28,952 nt of DNA, taken from contig USCC01000014.1 in the NCBI GenBank assembly GCA_900553035.1, positions 1 to 28,952 on the forward strand, given 5' to 3'. The DNA comes from an uncultured Rhodospirillaceae bacterium. Its GTDB lineage: Bacteria; Pseudomonadota; Alphaproteobacteria; CAAGCB01; CAG-977. Under the pieces are notes generated by a model. The model was not told the DNA's origin, did not search any database, and saw nothing but the letters and a program-made list of their open reading frames with translations. This document shows positions 25,801 to 28,952 of this stretch, piece by piece (position 1 is the stretch's first letter; each line of letters opens with the position of its first letter). Position numbers and translations under genes: made by a program.

Positions 25801-27056
25801 CCGCCGAAGAAGTCATGACGCATATCCGGGCAATCAACGACGCGGTGCGCCAGAATACAAACGACCTGCTGGCGGCTTCGTCGCGGATTGGATTCGAACT
25901 TGACGCCATGGGTGAAAACCTGCGCCAGCGGAACGAAGAAGCGGTCAAGGCCGCCGAAGACAGCCTGAACCGTTCACAGACCGCGGCACAGTTCCTGGAG
26001 GAAAAAGCCATTCTGCTGACGGATATGGCCGAACAGGTCATCACGGGCATCAACGGCGCCGGAAAGGAATTTGCCGCACAGACGGGACGGATGGAAGCCG
26101 CTTCCGAAATGGCGCGGGAACAGCTGGGAGCGACGGGAGAGGCCTTCCTGGTTCAGTCGCATCAGCTGAACCGTATCTCGGAAGACGCGCAGAAAGCCAT
26201 CAAGGGCTTCAGTGTTTCTCTGCGCGACCGGGCGGTTGACTTCAACCGAACGGCGGAAGACGCCAACGAACGCGTCCGTTCGCTGAATGAAAGTGTCCGT
26301 CAGATCGGCCGGGAATTTGAAGAAATGTCGAACCGCGGCGTGATTCAGATTGATCTGGCCGGACAGCGCCTGCGCGCCATGATCAGTGAAGTGGCCGGAA
26401 ATTCCGAACGTATCGCCGCCGAAGTCCGCAAGTCGGGCGAACAGTTCGTCGAACAGTCGGATCTGCTGTCGATTGCGGCCGACGACGCGATGAATCGGTT
26501 GCAGGATCTGCTGAAGGTCATGCACGAAAACGCCGGGGAAATCCAGTCTTCGGGCGAAAAGATATCGGCTCAGTCCATCAAGCTCGGCGGCGCGTTCAAC
26601 CGGCAGGTTCAGGCGCTGATTTCCGCATCGAAATCCGCCGAGGAATACATTGCCGAACTTGACCGGAAGAAAGAAGAGGCCGATACCGAACGCTTTATGA
26701 AAGAAGCCTCCTTCATTATTGAGCGCCTGCAGTCTCTGGGAGTTGACATGGCGCGGCTGTTTGCACCGAATGCCGAGGACGACCTGTGGAAACGCTATTA
26801 CGGCGGCGACCGGAGTGCCTTTGTCCGTTATCTGTCACGGACGATTGACAAGCATCAGGTTCGGAAAATGTGTGACATGTTCACCTCAGACGCCGAATTC
26901 CGGGGATACGTTTCAAAATACATGGGCGAATTTGAAGCCGTCCTGTCACGGGCTCAGGCCAACGAACGAAGCGACGTGCTTCTGGGGATTCTTCTGGGCT
27001 CGGAAGCCGGACGGCTGTACATGGTGCTGTCCCGCGTTTTCAACAAGGACGACTGA
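22887..27056 (+). CDS. Giant two-TM coiled-coil protein, TipN-like architecture
   Basis: Role unproven; architecture suggests a membrane-anchored polar scaffold. ATG at 22887 follows AAAGGAAAAATC. Of 1389 aa, residues 1-40 are a basic cytoplasmic tail, two TM segments follow (about 41-62 and 77-98), and residues about 105-1270 are almost continuous heptad-like, Ala/Glu/Lys/Thr/Ser-rich helix built from loosely repeated units such as LSEQTTQV, LSRQTDVLAQTAETA and QSRLGEASLGQQTRYLKEAA. The last about 100 residues form a distinct domain (DLWKRYYGGDRSAFVRYLSR; EFRGYVSKYMGEFEAVLSRA; LLGSEAGRLYMVLSRVF). Caulobacter TipN is also a two-TM, long coiled-coil protein and directs flagellar placement. Methyl-accepting proteins are the main alternative, but no HAMP or conserved MCP hairpin is visible. 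Confidence 0.6.
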   Translation: MSERRSSENKKNVSSGKNTLLFSAGTEAPSGPRIPWYERKGLVAGAVLTAAWLGAAVNYLLVSGWWDQRYDMTPPEFFSFVSGVLFPVAFIWMAVAYLSGHMQFDREAERLRTYMHEFLHPTAQNKVYVKSLLEDIREQAESLNDAYGRIDACRTGAGAELQRRIEEIKTLAEMLERTTEDTAARVEEAIMRISDASRDVSEETEKSTERLESGASRLTDAAEKASQSMAALNAAVQEDTELLTRTKDAVADETGRIAGEIREQAELLRHASENARSILSEQTALAAAETARQSALISDAGTEAHDRLKTLSGQIRSDVEEQLARLVDAGEKARDDMTAAGMDVEERTAALEEASDKARRNAERMASLLEARTARLEEILDAQTRMIDTRDGRLNAAAEKLLETFKEQNALLDGEAEKVLARFKTIEETLDMYLKEIASVSETAAGRVEDVSDNLGEKADLVARTADAARREMDDVARALSERAGNISETILNLGLSAESVSSDMKRRTGELTDALQDASVKVAAGSADIRANISAFEEKVTEAAGKSEEMCAHVAKQTAQLSDLSGALVSQAMITETSLAQQQKYIANASARIEDVKTALKQQSEDLLGIADLLDGRAARSVTQLSEQLTRTVEQANGIVDKINEIDVSLAGEIEALNDSSRRAVEANDALRGEIGRHRTLLDEAAEKVAACTEETSAQINRQVTQMDMTSDLMRTRVEKTVSHMEEQFRKLDLEATDMTDTVTRASDVLAGHAEKLNGLYIRQESSLTAAADKLSEQTTQVVSMLRDQSEQVDRDLERLVSRIKLIEEGLNVQTKELTQASETTLSQLETVGGALSRQTDVLAQTAETARESIGAVTETFVEKTGVFSSSLDETAGKARETAEEIERNYHRFTQSAENLLERVSALTGELQTQTESLQKQSAKSTQQAVMIRDSMQRQIIDLGDVANIVSTQSRLGEASLGQQTRYLKEAAEEVMTHIRAINDAVRQNTNDLLAASSRIGFELDAMGENLRQRNEEAVKAAEDSLNRSQTAAQFLEEKAILLTDMAEQVITGINGAGKEFAAQTGRMEAASEMAREQLGATGEAFLVQSHQLNRISEDAQKAIKGFSVSLRDRAVDFNRTAEDANERVRSLNESVRQIGREFEEMSNRGVIQIDLAGQRLRAMISEVAGNSERIAAEVRKSGEQFVEQSDLLSIAADDAMNRLQDLLKVMHENAGEIQSSGEKISAQSIKLGGAFNRQVQALISASKSAEEYIAELDRKKEEADTERFMKEASFIIERLQSLGVDMARLFAPNAEDDLWKRYYGGDRSAFVRYLSRTIDKHQVRKMCDMFTSDAEFRGYVSKYMGEFEAVLSRAQANERSDVLLGILLGSEAGRLYMVLSRVFNKDD

Positions 27057-27102
27057 GGTCGTTTTCCGCGCGGGGAGAAGCAGTGCGACCCGGGCGGACA
27101 GA

Positions 27103-27136
27103 GTCGGCAGAGCGCCAGCCCCGTTCCTCTGCCGAC
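27103..27136 (+). terminator. Strong hairpin after the coiled-coil gene
   Basis: A perfect 10-bp stem, GTCGGCAGAG (27103-27112) with CTCTGCCGAC (27127-27136), encloses a 14-nt loop and lies 47 bp after the stop codon. No T tract follows directly; the nearest is TTTT at about 27154. It may be a weak terminator or a 3'-end-protecting hairpin. Confidence 0.45.
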
Positions 27137-27291
27137 AACAGAGCGGAGCCGCCTTTTCCCGGTGAGAAGCCTCAATCGTCTTTCATGCCTGCAAACCCCG
27201 GGAAGAAGCCGCCTTCTCAGCAGTCATTTTCCCCGGCCAGTACCAATATCGTCTTTGCGAAGCATCTTTTTTCCCGGCGTCCTCTCAATGC

Positions 27292-27332
27292 CCGGGCGCC
27301 CCTCTCCCTTAACGCCGAATAACGGCGCCCGG
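27292..27332 (+). repeat. Inverted repeat with two alternative foldings
   Basis: CCGGGCGCC (27292-27300) and GGCGCCCGG (27324-27332) form a perfect 9-bp stem with a 23-nt loop. Inside it, CGCCG (27313-27317) and CGGCG (27323-27327) form a competing 5-bp hairpin with an AATAA loop that shares bases with the right arm. No T tract follows. The stretch 27057-27434 otherwise shows only a low-complexity frame (27083-27322, GTG start) that I do not accept as a gene. Confidence 0.35.
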
Positions 27333-27446
27333 TCTGCCAAAAAGAGAGTCTTCCGTTAAAACCTTTTCCAAAAAGACATTCTTTTCAATGTATTATCCTG
27401 TTCCTTTCCTCTACCTTAGAACGGATAAAATTTTTTACAAAAAAGC

Positions 27447-27474
27447 TTGCTTTTTATGATTCTTTTTGTAATAC
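27447..27474 (+). promoter_or_regulatory. Housekeeping-type promoter of rpoH
   Basis: TTGCTT (27447-27452) and TAATAC (27469-27474) are spaced by 16 bp. A start near 27481 would give a 5' leader of about 162 nt, and the first hairpin of that leader begins at 27485. A 9-bp inverted repeat (TTACAAAAA at 27435-27443, TTTTTGTAA at 27463-27471) brackets the -35 and overlaps the -10, which could be an operator. Confidence 0.55.
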
Positions 27475-27480
27475 TAATCT

Positions 27481-27642
27481 GCGTGGCAGGATGCTCATCG
27501 GAGGTCCTTGCCCCAGCCGGGCAACCGGCGTCATGTTGCTTATGAAAGGATATGACATGTCTGAAAAGACAGAATTGAACATGAACTCCGCCATGTTCCT
27601 TCCTTTATAACAACCATAAAAAACAAGGAAAGGAGTAAGACT
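27481..27642 (+). promoter_or_regulatory. Structured 5' leader of rpoH (four hairpins plus SD-pairing strand)
   Basis: Four hairpins can be drawn almost back to back. H1: GGCAGGA (27485-27491) with TCCTTGCC (27505-27512), one bulge, and an inner CTC/GAG. H2: GCCGG/CCGGC (27516-27529) with a GCAA tetraloop. H3: GTCATGTT/GATATGAC (27530-27537 with 27549-27556), including G-U pairs. H4: TGTCT/AGACA (27558-27571) with a GAAA tetraloop. Further down, TTCCTTCCTTT (27596-27606) can pair with the ribosome-binding region AAGGAAAGGAG (27625-27635). I could not match it to a riboswitch or ROSE class known to me. Heat or ligand control of rpoH translation is inference. Confidence 0.5.
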
Positions 27643-28521
27643 ATGGCAACAACGGCATTGTTACCCGCCGTTATCGGCAAAAGCGGTCTTCAGGCCTATC
27701 TGCAATCGATCCGGCGCATTCCCGTGCTGTCGGCCGAAGAAGAATACATGCTGACGAACCGCTTTAAAAACCACGGCGACCTGGAAGCCGCAAAGAAGCT
27801 GATTTCCAGCCATTTGCGTCTGGCGGCCAAGGTGGCTTTCACATACCGTTTTTACGGCCTGCCGATGGAAGACATCATTTCCGAAGCGAATATCGGACTG
27901 ATGCAGGCCGTCAAGAAATTTGAACCGGAAAAAGGCAACCGTCTGTCGACGTACGCCATCTGGTGGATTAAGGCCGCGATCAATGAATTTGTCCTGAAAT
28001 CGTGGTCGCTGGTGCGTATCGGGACGGTTGCGGCACAGAAAAAACTGTTCTACAACCTGCGCAAAATCAAGGCACGCCTGGGACTTTACGGCGATTCGGC
28101 CCTTGATCCCGAAAACGTAAGGGAAATATCGGAAAATCTGGATGTTCCCGAATCGACGATCGTTGAAATGGATCAACGTCTGAGCGGCGACGTTTCCCTG
28201 AATACGCCCGTTTATGACGAAGGATATGCCGAACGGCAGGATTTCCTCAGCGATGACAGAGATATTGAAGAGGAACTGGCCGAACGGCAGGAAAGCACCA
28301 TGCGCATGCAGCTTCTGGCGCAGGCGATGGGTTCCCTGAACGAACGGGAACAGCAGATTGTCAAGGCGCGCCGCCTGTCCGAAGAACCGGAAACCCTGGA
28401 TATTCTGGGCGAAAGGCTGGGCATCAGCCGCGAGCGCGTCCGGCAGATCGAAAACCGCGCCGTTGAAAAAATGACCGCGTTCGTCAAGGAAAACGCGGCA
28501 AAGACGGCGCCGCTCCGTTAA
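27643..28521 (+). CDS. rpoH: RNA polymerase heat-shock sigma factor RpoH (sigma-32)
   Basis: Alternative sigma factor that directs RNA polymerase to heat-shock promoters. ATG at 27643 follows the strong site AAGGAAAGGAG. Region 1.2/2.1 (GLQAYLQSIRRIPVLSAEEE), region 2 (DIISEANIGLMQAVKKFEPE; RLSTYAIWWIKAAINEFVLK) and region 4 with helix-turn-helix (LGERLGISRERVRQIENRAV) are complete. The diagnostic RpoH box is present at 132-143 (QKKLFYNLRKIK), which separates it from RpoD and RpoS. At 292 aa the length is normal. The 162-nt structured leader upstream suggests translational control, and a clear intrinsic terminator follows. Confidence 0.97.
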   Translation: MATTALLPAVIGKSGLQAYLQSIRRIPVLSAEEEYMLTNRFKNHGDLEAAKKLISSHLRLAAKVAFTYRFYGLPMEDIISEANIGLMQAVKKFEPEKGNRLSTYAIWWIKAAINEFVLKSWSLVRIGTVAAQKKLFYNLRKIKARLGLYGDSALDPENVREISENLDVPESTIVEMDQRLSGDVSLNTPVYDEGYAERQDFLSDDRDIEEELAERQESTMRMQLLAQAMGSLNEREQQIVKARRLSEEPETLDILGERLGISRERVRQIENRAVEKMTAFVKENAAKTAPLR

Positions 28522-28559
28522 CCCATGGCGGAAGACGCCCTTTCCGGGCGGCTTTGCCC

Positions 28560-28581
28560 CTGCGGAAAACATTTTCCGCAG
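28560..28581 (+). repeat. Hairpin-forming inverted repeat after rpoH
   Basis: CTGCGGAAA (28560-28568) and TTTCCGCAG (28573-28581) form a perfect 9-bp stem with an ACAT tetraloop, 38 bp after the rpoH stop. It lacks a T tract and lies just before the true terminator. It may protect the 3' end of the transcript. Confidence 0.5.
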
Positions 28582-28601
28582 CGGGACGGGGGGAATGGAT
28601 G

Positions 28602-28630
28602 GGAAAGCCGGTGAGCTTTCCGTTTTTTTT
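28602..28630 (+). terminator. Intrinsic terminator of rpoH
   Basis: GGAAAGC (28602-28608) pairs with GCTTTCC (28615-28621) across a 6-nt loop. After one G there are eight consecutive T residues (28623-28630). This is a standard Rho-independent terminator about 80 bp after the stop codon. Confidence 0.9.
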
Positions 28631-28647
28631 ATGACATTTCAGACTCC

Positions 28648-28667
28648 CGGAAGGAAATTTCCTTCCG
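28648..28667. repeat. Perfect 20-bp palindrome
   Basis: CGGAAGGAAA (28648-28657) is followed directly by its reverse complement (28658-28667) with no spacer, a typical shape for a dimeric repressor operator. The right arm is followed by a further TTCCTTC copy (28669-28675). It lies about 200 bp upstream of the last gene. Confidence 0.5.
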
Positions 28668-28774
28668 TTCCTTCGGACTTTTCGGCGCGGGATGCCGGGA
28701 TATTCGTCTTTCTTTTTTAAATTAACACTGATTTTTCAATCTGTTTTATTCTTTTTTAAACAGACGGAAAGAAT

Positions 28775-28807
28775 GCCTTATTTCTGCCTTAATTCCGCCC
28801 TATTTTT
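28775..28807 (+). repeat. Three tandem 11-bp repeats
   Basis: GCCTTATTTCT (28775-28785), GCCTTAATTCC (28786-28796) and GCCCTATTTTT (28797-28807) are contiguous, in phase with about one helical turn. They abut a -35-like TTGACG (28806-28811) upstream of the last gene, with a possible -10 near 28829 (TACGTG) that is poor. The arrangement suggests an activator or repressor binding array. The rest of the 343-bp gap 28522-28864 holds the terminator and palindrome listed separately. Confidence 0.45.
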
Positions 28808-28864
28808 GACGCAATTAAGTGATATCCTGTACGTGTAAGTTGAATCTTCACAAAGGAGAAAAAG

Positions 28865-28952
28865 ATGAAAAAACTTATTTATCTGCTGACAGGTCTTTGG
28901 CTTATGCCGAATACCTGCTTTGCAATAGAACAGATGCCCCCCCCCCTTACAT
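28865..28952 (+). CDS. Secreted protein, 3' partial (signal peptide only)
   Basis: ATG at 28865 follows AAAGGAGAAAAAG, a strong ribosome-binding site. The 29 visible residues are a classic Sec signal peptide: basic start MKK, hydrophobic core LIYLLTGLWLMP and a probable signal peptidase I site after CFA. The mature part would start IEQMPPPP. The gene runs off the end of the window, so its function is unknown. A run of ten C residues (28937-28946) encodes the prolines directly after the signal peptide. A slip in this tract would frameshift the protein, which could be phase variation or a sequence error at a contig end. Confidence 0.7.
   Translation, partial: MKKLIYLLTGLWLMPNTCFAIEQMPPPLT

Noticed and set aside
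27083..27322. Plus-strand frame of 79 aa after the coiled-coil gene
   Set aside because: GTG start without ribosome-binding site, low-complexity Pro/Ser/Arg product, overlaps strong inverted repeats.
27661..28572. Minus-strand frame (303 aa) opposite rpoH
   Set aside because: RpoH is unambiguous on the plus strand; the frame has no recognisable domain.
1..28952. tRNA or rRNA genes, CRISPR arrays, insertion sequences, prophage or defence genes
   Set aside because: Reading both strands I saw no cloverleaf with a conserved T-arm, no regularly spaced repeats with spacers, no transposase motif and no flanking target duplications. The region looks like core chromosome.

Overview
The window reads as a chromosomal segment of an alphaproteobacterium of moderate GC. 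The evidence is the flagellar gene order fliF-fliG-fliH-fliN-flbD-flhA, which matches the class II fliF operon of Caulobacter; an FlbD-type sigma-54 activator; an alphaproteobacterial RpoH; and a eukaryote-like (type 2) isoleucyl-tRNA synthetase that resembles my recollection of rickettsial IleS. An uncultured, possibly host-associated Rhodospirillales/Rickettsiales-like lineage is plausible. That placement is inference, not shown by the sequence.

Region 1 (1-5030) holds the hook module: the 3' part of fliK, then flgD and an unusually large flgE (866 aa), closed by a strong intrinsic terminator. Region 2 (5030-5494) is a mostly non-coding gap with one doubtful small ORF and a CtrA-like box with overlapping promoter elements. 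Region 3 (5495-17753) is a tightly packed ten-gene unit: fliF, fliG, fliH, fliN, flbD, flhA, flhF, flhG, a second FliK-like proline-rich gene, and a membrane-anchored J-domain/SH3 gene. Intergenic gaps are 24 bp or less and several genes overlap. It encodes the MS ring, switch, export gate, export-ATPase regulator, a late-gene transcription activator and the polar-placement GTPase/ATPase pair.

Region 4 (17757-22727, minus strand) holds an S66 (MccF/LD-carboxypeptidase) peptidase, a TspO/MBR protein and ileS with its own terminator. Region 5 (22728-27056) is a divergent 1389-aa, two-TM coiled-coil protein with the architecture of the Caulobacter polarity landmark TipN. Region 6 (27057-28952) holds a long structured leader, rpoH with its terminator, a regulatory-looking intergenic region (20-bp palindrome, three tandem 11-bp repeats), and the start of a secreted-protein gene with a C10 tract that runs off the window.

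Taken together the window couples construction of a probably polar flagellum (FlhF/FlhG, FlbD, CtrA-like box) with a candidate polarity scaffold. The most novel-looking items are the rpoH leader with four consecutive hairpins starting right after a good promoter, the J-domain/TM/SH3 protein in the flagellar operon, the expanded cysteine-bearing hook protein, and the TipN-like giant coiled coil.
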